Notes under the pieces: model-generated
What the model saw: only the letters and a program-made list of their open reading frames with translations
The model's database searches: none
What the model was told of the DNA's origin: nothing
From: Psococerastis gibbosa
Taxonomy: Eukaryota > Arthropoda > Insecta > Psocodea > Psocidae
Direction of reading: 5' to 3'
NCBI GenBank assembly: GCA_963971405.1
Contig: OZ020487.1
Coordinates: 37,855,039 to 37,919,038, forward strand
Length of the DNA stretch: 64,000 nt
Made by a program: the position numbers and the translations under genes
Shown here: positions 35,441 through 46,587 of the stretch, in pieces
Layout: each line of letters starts with the position of its first letter
Position numbering within the stretch: the stretch's first letter is position 1

Positions 35441-35610
35441 TATAGAACAAACGTCATGATTTATTTATTAATTAAATATTTTAGTCAATCCTATCAAAAG
35501 GATAACAATGCCGATAACTTGATGTTGGAGTAAAGTGGAAAATGTGATAGGAACCTCTTGAAATACATTTTAGAAACCAATACAATGTAACCGCGATAAA
35601 AATTACAACA

Positions 35611-35758
35611 GGGGGTCGAATACGATGCCACAACCTCCCGATTTCAGGCGGTTGCTATAACATAGCTGATAAGTGATAACAAATGATTGCTCAGTCGATA
35701 GAGCATTGAAAGATTGAACCTTCGCGGAAACGGGAGGTTGTGAGTTCGTACCCAGTCG
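35611..35758. repeat. Head-to-head pair of tRNA-like segments
   Basis: The + copy (35685-35758) has TTGCTCAGTCGATAGAGC, CGGGAGGTTGTGAG and TTCGTACCC, laid out as tRNA D-arm, variable region and T-arm. The minus copy (35611-35660) gives CGGGAGGTTGTGGC and TATTCGACCC. Both look like decayed tRNA-derived SINE heads rather than working tRNA genes. Confidence 0.55.
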
Positions 35759-35784
35759 GCTTACCTACCAGCTAAATAAGTGTA

Positions 35785-35890
35785 TAAGAATCGGTACGAG
35801 TGAACCCGCACATGCTTTCTTATTTATCAATTAGTATAGGTACCGTAATAGTTCCATAGCAAATAATTGTTTCGGGGTTAAATACATTTT
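35785..35890 (-). repeat. End of a TGCTTTCCAATTTATA-family copy
   Basis: CGAGTGAACCCGCACATGC, TATCAATTAGTATAGGTACC and the following block match 1575-1640 and 31871-31930. Confidence 0.5.
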
Positions 35891-35948
35891 CCCCATCCTA
35901 AAGCACTGGATTGATCGATTGCATAGTATACAAGATATAATGGACAAC

Positions 35949-36340
35949 TTAAGAGTGTACGTCCCGTGGGAAATAGGTACCACAAAATCAGTTGTTTTTA
36001 CAGACGTCTTATTTTTTATTTAATTAACAAAGCAGGATATTAAAGATTTGACTCACTTAAGTTGTAGAAGACTGAGTTATTTCTACTTTGATGACCAGGT
36101 GGTAACGTGCTTGCACTTGTGCGAGCCTTTACATGCCATGCGATCGGAGACGTGTCGTAACTCAACACGGGCACTAACCTACAGGGGCGACTGAAGAGGT
36201 CAATCGGAAACATTCATTAAATTGTTTGTATGCGGTAATCCGTTGAAAACAAATCATGCATAATATAATAGGGTATTTTGTAATTTTTGGTACCGTAGCT
36301 TTTTCATAACAATTATAATAATGTGTAAACATTAAAATTT
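35949..36340. mobile_element. TTAAG fold-back element split by a SINE-like insert
   Basis: The left part starts TTAAGAGTGTACGTCCCG and includes GACTCACTTAAGTTGTAGAA. After the family 3 SINE the element resumes with ATCATGCATAATATAATAGG and TTTTTGGTACCGTAGC. Confidence 0.6.
36090..36240 (+). mobile_element. SINE-like family 3 copy, inserted in a fold-back element
   Basis: GACCAGGTGGTAACGTGCTTG, GCGATCGGAGACGTGTCG and CATTAAATTGTTTGTATGCG match 34109-34282. Confidence 0.6.
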
Positions 36341-36351
36341 CACGTAAAAAG

Positions 36352-36430
36352 TGTAAAACCGTTGAAATCTCGAAATCCAAAATGTCGGCCTTCGCGAAGC
36401 TTTCTTTATACTAACCTATAAATAGGAAAT
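36352..36430 (-). repeat. Fragment of a TGCTTTCCAATTTATA-family element
   Basis: GTTGAAATCTCGAAATCC, GTCGGCCTTCGCGAAGC and TTTATACTAACCTATAAATAGG match the end of the copy at 33180-33256. Confidence 0.6.
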
Positions 36431-37029
36431 AATTATAAGGACGTATGATTCAATCAATCAATCAATATATTCAAAATTAAGAATACAATACAAAATATAC
36501 AATTTAGAAAATGAACCCTATAGGCCATGTGGCCCGTGATATGGGTTCTAATTACTATTGACACCGGGCATAACACAACAATATTCTTCTTGTTAACCAC
36601 CTCGATTAGATATACCGTATTACCTTAGCAAACAATTAATAACCTCATAACATTTGTGTTTCGTACAGGCCCTCAATTGGGGAGTTAAACCGCGATAATC
36701 TGCTATTGACAACCTTGGGCAGTGTGCCTCCCGCGTACTTAACGATAAGACCTGCAGCATAATGTCGTAAAAAAAGGTCAAACATAACGTACGTCCAGCA
36801 GGCAGTAGCACAATAGGCTGCATTAGAAGTGACTTTTTGATGTGAGTTTTTGTGAGAATTTCCATACTATTTCACACTATGGAGCCATGTTGTACAAAAT
36901 ATCACCCGTGGGTAGGGAAATTCACACCCAAGTTTTACATGCGTCTTCAGTCATCCATGACCTGCCCCAGTAAAAAATTCGGCAAATACTTTGTCAGTTA
37001 AAAGTTTTATTCCTTTTTTTTAGATTACT

Positions 37030-37597
37030 TGACGGAAGTTTCAAGAGAAATTGAAATTGGCAGCCTGAAATTTAAGAATTCCTCATTTTTTTTAGATAAA
37101 AAGAAAATTGTTTTTATTTGCTATATGGCCGAATTTGGGGCCTTTCGCCCCACTTTAACAATTAACCCGTAATAATTAATACAATTTACAAATTAAATTA
37201 AATTACTGTTAAACTGAAAAAAAGTAAAAAATTAAATAATGAAAACTAACAGACCATACCATACATACCCATAAAATAGTTTTTTATTTAATTAACAAAG
37301 CAAGTTATTGAATATTTGGCTCATTTAAGTTGTAGAAGACTACTTCATGGAATCATATAGTAAGTAGGGTATTTTTAATTTTTGGTACCGTAGCTTTTTC
37401 ATAAAAATTATAATAATTTATAAACAATAAAATTTCATGTAAAATAAACACCATGAAAACATTCCAAAACCAAAAATTAAAAATATCGTAGTACTTAAGT
37501 GAGCCTGATCTTTTATAACTCGCTTAGTTAATTAATTAAAAAATAAGAAGTATTTAATTTTGGGCTGCCAAAGTCCCACGATACGCATACTCTTAAG
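37030..37597. mobile_element. TTAAG fold-back element with an internal insert
   Basis: The left arm has GAAATTGGCAGCCTGAAATT. The right arm ends TTTTGGGCTGCCAAAGTCCC...ACTCTTAA. The block GAATTTGGGGCCTTTCGCCC (37131-37150) and neighbours, shared with 21923-22164 and inverted near 8125-8165, interrupts the left half. Confidence 0.6.
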
Positions 37598-37748
37598 GTT
37601 ATTTATCAACAGTGTAATCATAAGCTGGCAGTTCACCTTTTATTTTCATAACGCTAGGCGTTTGATCACATTTCGCTATTAAAAAAGTATTGGTTTTACA
37701 ACATTCAAACTTTCCCACTGAAGTACGTTTAGTCACAGGACTATACAG

Positions 37749-38268
37749 TAGGGGTCTTCACAATGTTGGTGTTATCGAGTTATCGAGTTAGATGTGCTAT
37801 CCAAGTTAACACACAATCGTGAGTGTACCTGAGTGAGTTATCATGCTATATTTAACAGGGTAACCAACGTGATAGTAGGCCCTAGTCAGACGTTCGTGGC
37901 GCAGTTTTAAAGAAAGTGGCAAAACTCTATTCTAGTGCCACATTTGTTTATATTTTTAGTTCATTTTGGTTATTATAGCTTTAAGTATTTAGGGTAATTG
38001 CTTGGGATAATAGATTATGCAAATAAATTTAAATACTACAAAATTTTAAACGCGTGTCAATCAATCAACAAAAACAAAGATGGCGGCGGTCAAACCTGAG
38101 CTATCGATCGCAGCGCAAGTTAAATAGCACACTTAACCAACTTGGAAGTGGGTTTAGGATAGCACGTTGGTTAGCTGGTTATCGGTGTGTTAACTTAACG
38201 TGATATAACACACTTAACTAGGTATAACTAGGCATAACTCGATAGCACGAACACTGTGAAGACCCCTA
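37749..38268. mobile_element. 520-bp element with TAGGGGTCTTCACA ends
   Basis: The ends TAGGGGTCTTCACAATGTT and AACACTGTGAAGACCCCTA are inverted. The inner TTATCGAGTTA/TAACTCGATA and AGTTAACACAC/AACACACTTAAC blocks are inverted too. The middle is non-palindromic and contains AAGATGGCGGCGG. No transposase remnant was seen. Confidence 0.7.
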
Positions 38269-38589
38269 CTATGTAGTTAGGGAACCATCTAAAAAGTCCC
38301 CCAAAGTCCCAAGAAAGACTTCAATCACTTTCGAGCGTTGACATCGTAATTGGGGGTTCTATCCTATCGAAAGAACTTGCCAAAAGATGGATGGAGTTTA
38401 TTTTTATGGAAGCCTGTCTATCGGCGGGTATAGGACCTGTAGCGAAGGGTGTTAGGCTCACTCCATTCCAGCACGCGGAGGGTTGCACGTTCACAGGACT
38501 CGAACGGCTAATCTGATTTTTACTATTATTGATTTAGAAACCTACGGGGTTGCATTTGTATATATACTGTGTTCGACAGAGGGATTTAT

Positions 38590-39010
38590 ACGTTAGTGTA
38601 AGGAAAGCATTGTGATATTAGAAATTTTCGATTTTGAAATTTCAACGGATTTATACACGTTTTGAGGTCCCAGGAAGCATAAAGGGGTTTTTCACGAAGT
38701 GTCTGTCTGTCTCTCTGTTTGTTCGTTGATTTGTGAACAAACTAGTCGGTGGATTTTGATGTAGGCCTAATTTGGCATGTAGGTCCAAAAACGTTAAAAA
38801 CGGATAAACATGTTTTCTCAAAAACGGCTTCAACGATACTTTTTTTGAGTACACATAATGTATGTTGTAGTCGTTAATTACTGTTTGAAAAAAAACCAAT
38901 AGGTCGCTTCCCCCTTCATTCTGGGGGAGAAAAAAAATAAAAAGTCCCAATTTTAATGACAAATTACTGAAACATAAATTTTCTACGAAACTTTTCTATC
39001 GATGCTTTCA
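38590..39010 (+). repeat. TGCTTTCCAATTTATA-family copy, left end altered
   Basis: It has TTTTGAGGTCCCAGGAAGC, GTCTGTCTGTCTCTCTGTTTG, GGCATGTAGGTCC and CCCCTTCATTCTGGGGGAG segments, colinear with 49237-49700. Confidence 0.65.
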
Positions 39011-39960
39011 AACTGTAAATTACTGAAATCAAACTCCAAAATCTAAATGAAAAATTGACCTTTAGCATGTTAAAGTTATGCCAAGACAAAGATAATGAGA
39101 CATGAAGAGGTGTAAAGCATGCATAAGGTACTTATTTTAAAATTTAATGTCTTTGATTGCAGATCATTTTAGCCACCAATAATGGACCCCGGGGGAGACA
39201 GGCAAAGCCCCAAAAAACTGAAAAGCCATTATTTACAACAATGTCGCAATAGGTAAGTTTGGATTTTAATTATTAAAACAAAAGGGGATAGGAGTTGTGG
39301 ACAAAGTCCATTTCTAGCCATTTTCAAGCTGAAAGCAAATGCGTAAATAAATACTAGAAAACTTCTCTCTTATTTCCTACTTACTGTAGTAAATCCATGA
39401 TGAAGCGACACGAAATCATGATTTTGTAGCCAATTAAATGCCTAATAGTTGGTGCTAGAGAAATAATGAAGTTAAATTAGACAAATATTAAGTAATTTCG
39501 AAGCTACACCTATGGAAATTTCATAGAGACCTAAACGTTGTGCTGCTGAAAATTGATATGGTTTACATAGCGGGACCAGATTTCTGAAAAATTAAATCGA
39601 TACAGAGGGGGGGGGGGTCCGAGGGTAACCACCCCCTTCTCGAAAAATTTGTAAGAATTGTTTTAAAATTGATAGAATTCTACGCGTAGCTATTTCAAAA
39701 GTTTTCAAATAGTTTTAAAACAAGATACACTTTTCAGCCTTTTTTACAGCGTAGGCCTTTATTAGTAAGTACTGCCAGAAAGGTACCCCTACACCAATAT
39801 AACAAAATTTGTTATATTTATGACATTTAATGTCGAACTAGCATTTAAAAAATTTTAAAGTTCATCATGATTTGAATGATATACAACATTTTTAAACCTA
39901 TACAAAAGTTGTTCATCGCTGATATTTCCATTTATTTTAGCAGGGTTGGGTAAACGCAAT

Positions 39961-40262
39961 CAGTGGCGGACACAGCTTTTTATTTTGGGGAGGGCCATCC
40001 CTCAAAATAACGTCTCGGGTATTACCTGAGAATAAAAACAAGATGGTATTTGATTTTAGTAACTGATTTAGAATTTCCAAAAAATTCTGGATGGTATACA
40101 TACAGAACGAAATGAAACTATTTAAAGAAGTATTACAATAATACTTTTCATATTTCATGTATTTTAAACAAATCAAGTTGTCATTTTGCCGCTTTTTTAA
40201 AATTTTGGTGGCGGCCAGGACCCCCGTTAACCCCCCCCCCCCTCTTTCTGTGTCCGCCACTG
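39961..40262. mobile_element. hAT-like MITE, 8-bp TSD (7/8)
   Basis: It begins CAGTGGCGGACACAG and ends CTGTGTCCGCCACTG, a 15-bp perfect terminal repeat. The flanks are AACGCAAT (39953-39960) and AACGCAGT (40263-40270). A C-run sits beside the right end. Confidence 0.88.
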
Positions 40263-40764
40263 AACGCAGTGCATTTATGCGTCCTTTCCATTTTCAACCA
40301 GTACGCAGTACATTGGTGGTAGGGAATAGGGATGGACACCGTCACCCTAGGTTTACAACAACGATAATAAAATATAATATTTAGAATAGCGTCTAACTAA
40401 GAGCTGAGGATGGTCGATAGCGGTGAAACACAGGGGCAAATGTCAAAGTTGGTTAAAGGAATTTTTAAAGGAAAGGTTGCAACATAAAAAGGAAAATAGG
40501 TTGTCCATGTTTAAAAGAAGAAGTCAATTAGAAATTGTGTTATTGATGTTATGAAATTCCAGGTAGACTACCATAACTAGATTGTTTGTTTGTGCATGTT
40601 GTTGTTTTTGTATACGCATGGTAAATGGAAAAAAATGTGTAAAAATTCAGACAAATAAAGAAATCATTATTATTACAGCAGAGTCCGCGCACTTGACTTT
40701 GGGTCGCTGGCGATCTTACTAGCTTAATTCTCACTACGTTTGGCATACCTCTTGTTTAATGTCG

Positions 40765-40835
40765 GTCACAACTGCCGAATTGTTGATTGACTGAGCTGCG
40801 GATGCCCATCTTACCTGCCTGGTTTATAAGCCCAA
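40765..40835 (-). repeat. Interspersed repeat shared with 3690-3770
   Basis: TTGTTGATTGACTGAGCTGC and GGATGCCCATCTTACCTGCC are the inverse of the earlier copy. Confidence 0.5.
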
Positions 40836-41231
40836 TTGCCTGGGTGTAAAGGTTCAGTAAGCGGGGTGACGCAATATTCAGGCACCCAGGCTGAGGTAGC
40901 AGGAGGGGCAAAGGATTGAACAGTTTGACCTTTGTCTTTTCGCAACGGTCGATGCCCCACGCAGCCGTAAGGGTTGGAAGGTGAAGTTTGTCTCCTTCAG
41001 CACTTCACTTTAGCAAAAAAAACTTTTATTTTGGCGCCTTCATTAATGTTACCGTAAAATACCGCGGCGAGACAACACAACATAGTTATGGTTTTAAAAA
41101 AACTATGTAAATACATGACTATATAATATACAGTAGGGTCACTTTTTCAACTTTTGCTGGCCGAACAGGGGTGCATGCGGAGTTGTTATTAATTTATTCT
41201 TATTACTATTATTATACTATAGTATAACAAA

Positions 41232-41360
41232 TATGGAGAGAGATTAAACAAAATACTTATACCAAAGATATTAAATGAACTTCCTCCACAAATGAAAAAA
41301 TTTAAACGAATGGGTGAGTTAAAAGCGGGTATAAAAAAATGTTTGGTCAATGGAAGGTAA
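41232..41360 (+). pseudogene. LINE ORF2 tail fragment
   Basis: It reads YGERLNKILIPKILNELPPQ, then KKFKRMGELKAGIKKCLV and a stop. (Y/F)GER...xPxxxNxLPxxI...xFKxxLKxxL is the usual carboxyl end of CR1/jockey-like ORF2 proteins. AATAATAATAA follows as a tail. Confidence 0.7.
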
Positions 41361-41788
41361 TAATAATAAAAACAGACTGTATAAATATATACTATATAAT
41401 ATAAATAACAGCATTAAAATAACAAGTAAAAATCAAATCAAATAAACGTTATAAATAAATAACAAAAATAATATGATTATGGCTTCTTTAGCAGCACTGT
41501 ATAAGCCCTTTGTCCCAAATAAGCACTAGCTTGGGGGTGCGGGATGGTATTATTATGTAAGTTATTGTATTTTGTACTAATATAATATATGTACATATAT
41601 AATATATGTATAATATAATAATATATGTATATAGCATAATTATTATGCTCCTTCTCAAGGGGAATACTGGACAAGGAAAAGAAAGAAAAAAAGATAATAG
41701 GAGTAACGGACGAAGGAAAAACAAAAAAAATTATATTCATACGAACAGCAACTTTATTACAGTTTAATACTAATAATACATAAATCAT

Positions 41789-41983
41789 GGCTTTTCGTTA
41801 TATTACTAAGCCAACCTAGCAGAGTTGGGGCTATGAAGCCTTCTCTTACACCCAACTAGGAAGGCCCGGGACCGCCTGCTTACACACCCTCCGAAGCATG
41901 GCCTCAAAATGTAGCAAGTGTGGGACTCGAGCCAGCAACCTTGTAAAGGTCGGGGACCGTGTCACTACTCTACTTGCCCTGAC
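41789..41983 (-). mobile_element. tRNA-derived SINE, family 1
   Basis: The minus strand has GTCAGGGCAAGTAGAGTAGTG and GGCTCGAGTCCC, with the head shortened around the D-arm to T-arm spacer. The body matches 24851. Confidence 0.75.
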
Positions 41984-42004
41984 ACACTTGTTATTCCTCT
42001 GTGC

Positions 42005-42449
42005 CAGTGCCGTAGCCAAGGATGTGGTCCGCTGAATCTGGATCCCCCACCCCCAAATTTATCAAAATGGCAAATTTTTCAGAACTTGTTCATTGTTGAA
42101 ACGGATTAAATCGTATTAAAGCAACTTGATGGAAAATGAGCGACTGGATCGTTTTGCTCTAAGGTTACGCTTGTTAGCTCATTACCCTATTACTGTCACT
42201 AGCGACGAAAATATATTGGATTAAATTACCAGAAGTAGTAGAGAGCTAATTTGTAACATTTTTTTTAGTGATAAAAGGTTTTTGTAATATTACCTTTTAA
42301 TTGTCTTTCACTCCTGGGACAAGGTTACATTCAACTAGATTTATATGGGCCATTTGCGTTGTCCGTGGTACTCGTAAGTGGGCAAACTCTTGTATATTGA
42401 CATGAAAACCAGACCGCCCCAAAAAAAAAAAAATCTGGCTACGCCACTG
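42005..42449. mobile_element. hAT-like MITE (CAGTGCCGTAGCC ends)
   Basis: CAGTGCCGTAGCCAAGGAT and TCTGGCTACGCCACTG are inverted termini with mismatches. The flanks do not give a clean 8-bp duplication. Poly-C and poly-A runs lie near the ends. Confidence 0.6.
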
Positions 42450-42999
42450 CCTCATCCCGAAGTATACCAGAGGGTCCAAAAATGGATGACTATCCACCTA
42501 GCAAGCACCGTTAGGTTATAAGGGGATGATTCGGACTCCCGCTAAATCAGTTTTCCCGCAAAATAACAAGACAATTTCGTACAACAATATTTTGCAATAT
42601 TTGTTTACAGTATCTAACCAATTTCACATGCTGCCTGTCGGCACAAAATCAGCAGTGAAATTAAGTCTCGGTTCGCAGAGCGCAACAGTATTTCTCCAGC
42701 CCCCCCCCCCTTCAAACAAATTTCTGGAACAGCTACTAGGTATTCGTTACGATCTATTTACCTCCAATCCCAACCCCATTGATAGCTACTTTTCTAAGAA
42801 TGATGTTGGTGTTCCGAACCCACTTCGAAGTTGTATTTTATTTACATACATAGGTTTTTAATATTTTAAGGGTGTTTTTTAAAGCCCATGGGACCATGCC
42901 CAATGTCAACGACACATGCATATTGGAACATTATTGGTATTGTTTTCCCGCATTTTTTTTAGAAATAGGGACACGTCCTAGATGTCAACCTACACCGGC

Positions 43000-43082
43000 T
43001 CTAAGTGATAATGGACAAGCTAACAATTAGCACAATGTAACAGGCGTATGCAGGACTTTACCAAGTTCGGATACGAGTGAAA
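43000..43082 (-). repeat. SINE-like family 2 fragment
   Basis: GATAATGGACAAGC...CAATGTAACAGGCG...CCAAGTTCGGATACGAGT is the inverse of the 5' half of 18287-18535. Confidence 0.5.
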
Positions 43083-43218
43083 TATTATTTACATTGGTTT
43101 TTATTACTATTTTTAAAGGGCTGAGCTGCAGGCTACTAGCGGGGTCGCAGGTGGCGGATAGCTGTGAATATAACGAATGTGAATGAATGAATGAATATAT
43201 TGAGAAACGCAAAGTGTT

Positions 43219-43610
43219 TATAAATAAATAAATAAGGACTTTTTGTTGTTTCTATTCCGAAGCCAACCTACGGAGTTAGGGCTATAAAGCCCTCTCTTAC
43301 ACTCCACTAGGAAAACCCGGGAGCACCTGCTTTACATGCTCTCCGAAGCATGGCCAGAAAATGTAGCTAGTGTGGGACTCGAACCAACAACCTTTCGGGT
43401 GAAAGTCAGAGTCCGTACCACTACGTCTGATGTGGTTTCGCTCTCCATGTGTGTATGAGTGTGTGAATGAGTGTTATAATTGTTTGTGTATTTGCAACTA
43501 TTTTTGTATTTACAGCTATGTAACACTAATTAACCAGCCCTCTAGTTGAGTGTAAGAAAGGGCCCGAAGGCCCTGACTCCGCTAGGGGAGCCTAGTGCAA
43601 TAAAGAAACA

Positions 43611-43651
<41 letters not shown>

Positions 43652-43666
43652 GCTACATGTCTTGAC
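43219..43666 (-). mobile_element. tRNA-derived SINE, family 1, split by a second SINE
   Basis: Body and T-arm run from 43219 to about 43426 (GGTTCGAGTCC on the minus strand). The head resumes at 43652-43666 (GTCAAGACATGTAGC on the minus strand). The gap is filled by the element at 43427-43651. Confidence 0.8.
43427..43651 (+). mobile_element. SINE-like insert with (ATT)n tail nested in a SINE
   Basis: The 3' half, CTAGTTGAGTGTAAGAAAGG...CCCTGACTCCGCTAGG, matches the body of family 1, but the 5' part (TGTGTGTATGAGTGTGTGAA) is different. It ends in CAATAAAGAAACAA and about twelve ATT/TTA units. CTAC repeats at both junctions. Confidence 0.7.
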
Positions 43667-43789
43667 ATTGTTTATAACAATTTTGTAAAACTATATGCAG
43701 TCTATAAGCAACTATAAGCAGCGGAATAATGGGAGGGTGTGGTGGTGCAGGCTTGACTATGTGACGGGACGAATAGTTGCCGCCACTAA

Positions 43790-43929
43790 GGTGGTTATTC
43801 CACCGACGTCCATAGTGACAGTAATGGTGGTATTGACGTGGTAGCAGACATTTTTAGACTGTCTTTAATGTCTGCTACCACGTCAATACCACCATTACTA
43901 TCTCTATTGACGTCGGTGGAATAACCGCC
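43790..43929. mobile_element. PIF/Harbinger-like fold-back MITE (140 bp)
   Basis: The ends GGTGGTTATTCCACCGACGT and CGTCGGTGGAATAACCGCC are inverted. The core is GACGTGGTAGCAGACATT...AATGTCTGCTACCACGTC. ACTAA occurs directly on both sides (43785-43789, 43930-43934), so the duplication may be longer than TAA. Confidence 0.85.
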
Positions 43930-43973
43930 ACTAAATAATCAACCACTACTAGGACACTCTTTTCTCCTGGGGT

Positions 43974-44188
43974 TGGAAGGCGGAAACTCAATGAAGAGTC
44001 AACGGCATAAGGATGCAGAAGGCAACGGGAAACCATTGCATTACAATTCCATCATGACTAAGTACATTCGATACTCTACATACTTGACTCCTTTTAGGGA
44101 GCCCTCAGTCCCTCTATCTTCCATTGGATCATTAGATGCAGAAGGCGATACTTTTCGTCCCTTATAACATGGCCGAAGTATGCTAGTT
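43974..44188 (-). pseudogene. LINE ORF2 C-terminal fragment
   Basis: The minus strand reads LAYFGHVIRDEKYRLLHLMI, then QWKIEGLRAP and a stop. It is the same block as 1291-1521 and 61245-61450, with independent breaks. Confidence 0.7.
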
Positions 44189-44690
44189 TCCGTTGTTTAA
44201 CCGTCAGCAGCAACTCGAATTCTCTATCCATTAAACCAGTGGTTCCCAACCTGTGACGGTCTGCGGACCACTCAGGCCGACAATGTGTTACTACGGACCA
44301 CCCCTTACATTTTTTTTTAAAAGAATTCTAAGCCTTTCAAGGATATCACTATATTTAGCTTACAGTATGATTTTAATGCACCACAAAGTTGATGTGAAAC
44401 TTGGGCACGCATGTTTTTTTTACAAGTTGTTGTATTCTCAGCTTAATGTTCTGGTTAATAGCAACTCTTGAGTCACTGGCAGTGACTCACTGCAGGCATT
44501 CTCGTGGACAATTAGCCAGGGTGCTCGCGGACCACCGGTTGGGAACGACTGCAATAAACAATAGTGGCTGGGAACCACTTCATGGACCCCATCTGCGGTA
44601 GCGTAGCCTTGGGACTCACCTCTGGGACTTGTTTTTTAACCAACAAACCCAACCCTTTTAGGTGCATTAAACTTAAGAAACGTTAGCATC

Positions 44691-44885
44691 CATCCCGAAG
44701 AGCCGCAATATAATGTACATTTGTTTATAGAATGTCCTAACGTCCTACTAAACCTGCGCTGTATCACCATTCCATATAGCCGCATCCACCCCCACTTAAC
44801 CTCCAACCGTCAGAAACGTTCTACCATTCTATGCTTTGCAAAAAAATGGCAGCACGCGTCTTCCCCCTCTTCGTCCTCCTCACAT
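44691..44885 (+). pseudogene. Possible LINE zinc-knuckle/tail fragment
   Basis: IHPEEPQYNVHLFIECPNVL resembles the (E)xPEH(L/I)(L/F)xECP motif near the C-terminus of R1-like ORF2 proteins. QKRSTILCFAKKW follows. The upstream cysteines are not present. Confidence 0.45.
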
Positions 44886-44949
44886 AGCGAATTCCGGCGA
44901 CAAGGCCTACATAGATGCCTGCAGGTTTTAGCCGGCGCCACGTGATGAG

Positions 44950-45659
44950 CACTAGGATTGATTCGGCGACCATCGTTCAAGTTAATCGACCAGTCGAGGC
45001 ATGCGCATCACCCGCACTCACACGTGGTCGAATGCAACAGCTTTGTGCTTGAATCCGACCTTTGGGCGCCAAACCCTTCCCGCGGCGCCTCATAAAAAGC
45101 CCTTTCCATCTCCGTAAAACTCCGATTTCCCGCTGTTTTCTTACAAACCGCCCATGGAAGTCTTGAGCGACTTTCTAAAATGTTCAAAAGTGATGTTGTA
45201 GGTGTAATTGCTGGAAGCTTTCGTAGAATTTGAATCGGTTTAGTTCAAAAAGAGACTGACTCCTTTTGTCTGACCTATATTTACACTGTAGAATTACTTT
45301 GGTACGGTGTCAGTTTAAATTTCTTGTTAAATTAAGCTCACTTAACATATGTAACAAGATTAATAAGATGAGTTTCAAAAGTTTTGCGACGGATGCCTTA
45401 TTTTATTTAGTACATTAGTACAGTTATTTAGCACTATTCCCTTTATTCGCCATAGATGTTGCGTTTAATTACACAATGTTTTCTTAGTGCTCAACAGCGT
45501 CATGTGTGCCAGTATTTTTTCAGGGGTCAGTAGCATCTAATCTGAGGATCATGGTGCGTTTAGGTATAGCAATGTTTGAAAAAACACTTTCGTCTTCAAT
45601 AACCAGAAGCCGGTGCTAGCAGTGTTGCATAGTCTACTCGAACTCAAGAGTGTGAGAGC
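44950..45659. other. No gene recognised
   Basis: Unassigned DNA, somewhat GC-richer near 44950-45180. No exon with plausible splice sites could be joined to gene 1 or gene 2. Confidence 0.45.
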
Positions 45660-45667
45660 ATTAGCCA

Positions 45668-45889
45668 CAGGCGCGGATCTACCCCCATTAGGTTCCTCAA
45701 AATGCGTAAAACCCCACTATTTCAGTCCTATTTTTCACAAATGTTTTCCCGGGGGAGATGTATTAATTACATATAATATAGAGCCCTTATTGCTCTAAAA
45801 ATACGTAAAACCCCAATATTTCAGCCCCATTTTTCAAAAAAATCTTTAATCTTAGCCCCCTCCTTGGTCTCATTCCAGATCCGCGCCTG
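45668..45889. mobile_element. hAT-like MITE with perfect 8-bp TSD
   Basis: The ends CAGGCGCGGATCTA and CCAGATCCGCGCCTG are flanked by ATTAGCCA at 45660-45667 and 45890-45897, an exact duplication. The interior contains two ACCCCA(C/A)TATTTCAG blocks shared with 19871-20256 and 50230-50560. Confidence 0.92.
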
Positions 45890-46297
45890 ATTAGCCATAA
45901 GGGACTTTATTACCTCTATACCTACGTGATGCTCTGTAGGCTTCGTCAAAAGCTTGATATGGCGTTTTGCAGCATATAGAGCAGAATTACTAAGGTTTTA
46001 TTCTCGCTTGGGCGACATTAGAATGTCTTGTTTCTGTTCGCTAACGGCAAATGGCTCCGTGACTTCAACGGGTGTACACGCAGCTGCAGCTATTACTTTT
46101 GCCATAACTTTTAACTTTTGGCTCAAATGGCAGCTCTGTCCTTCAAGAATCTGACCGTGACGTCTGGCTCAGATAAGGATTGAGAAAAATGTTTTAATGA
46201 CGTAATATGCTTACCCTAGTAGATTTACTAAGGGGGAGTTTAAAGATATTCAAAGAGCTTTCCTTTCCATTCAGTCTATTAACAGATTCACATTAGA

Positions 46298-46579
46298 CAC
46301 TAACGGATCCAGCTATGGGCTAAAGTCCCCCCCCCCCTTCTCCCAACTTACACTAGATAAAACACACTTTCAATTTTTTTTCACACATAAATTAATAATT
46401 TTTCATTTCCAATCTCTAAATAAAGCTAAGAACCAATTTTTAAATTACGACGGGAAAATTTGCTATAACCACGGCTCGCCGCCATTTTCTTTCTATATCA
46501 TAAACCTGACTATAGGCTTTCCATCCATTAGTTCAGCCCCCGCCCCTCTAAAAATTTCTTCATCCGCTATTGCCTAGTG
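46298..46579. mobile_element. hAT-like MITE with perfect 8-bp TSD
   Basis: ACATTAGA occurs at 46290-46297 and 46580-46587. The left end is CACTAACGGATCCAG and the right end CATCCGCTATTGCCTAGTG, so the terminal repeat is weak. A C-run lies near the left end. Confidence 0.75.
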
Positions 46580-46587
46580 ACATTAGA

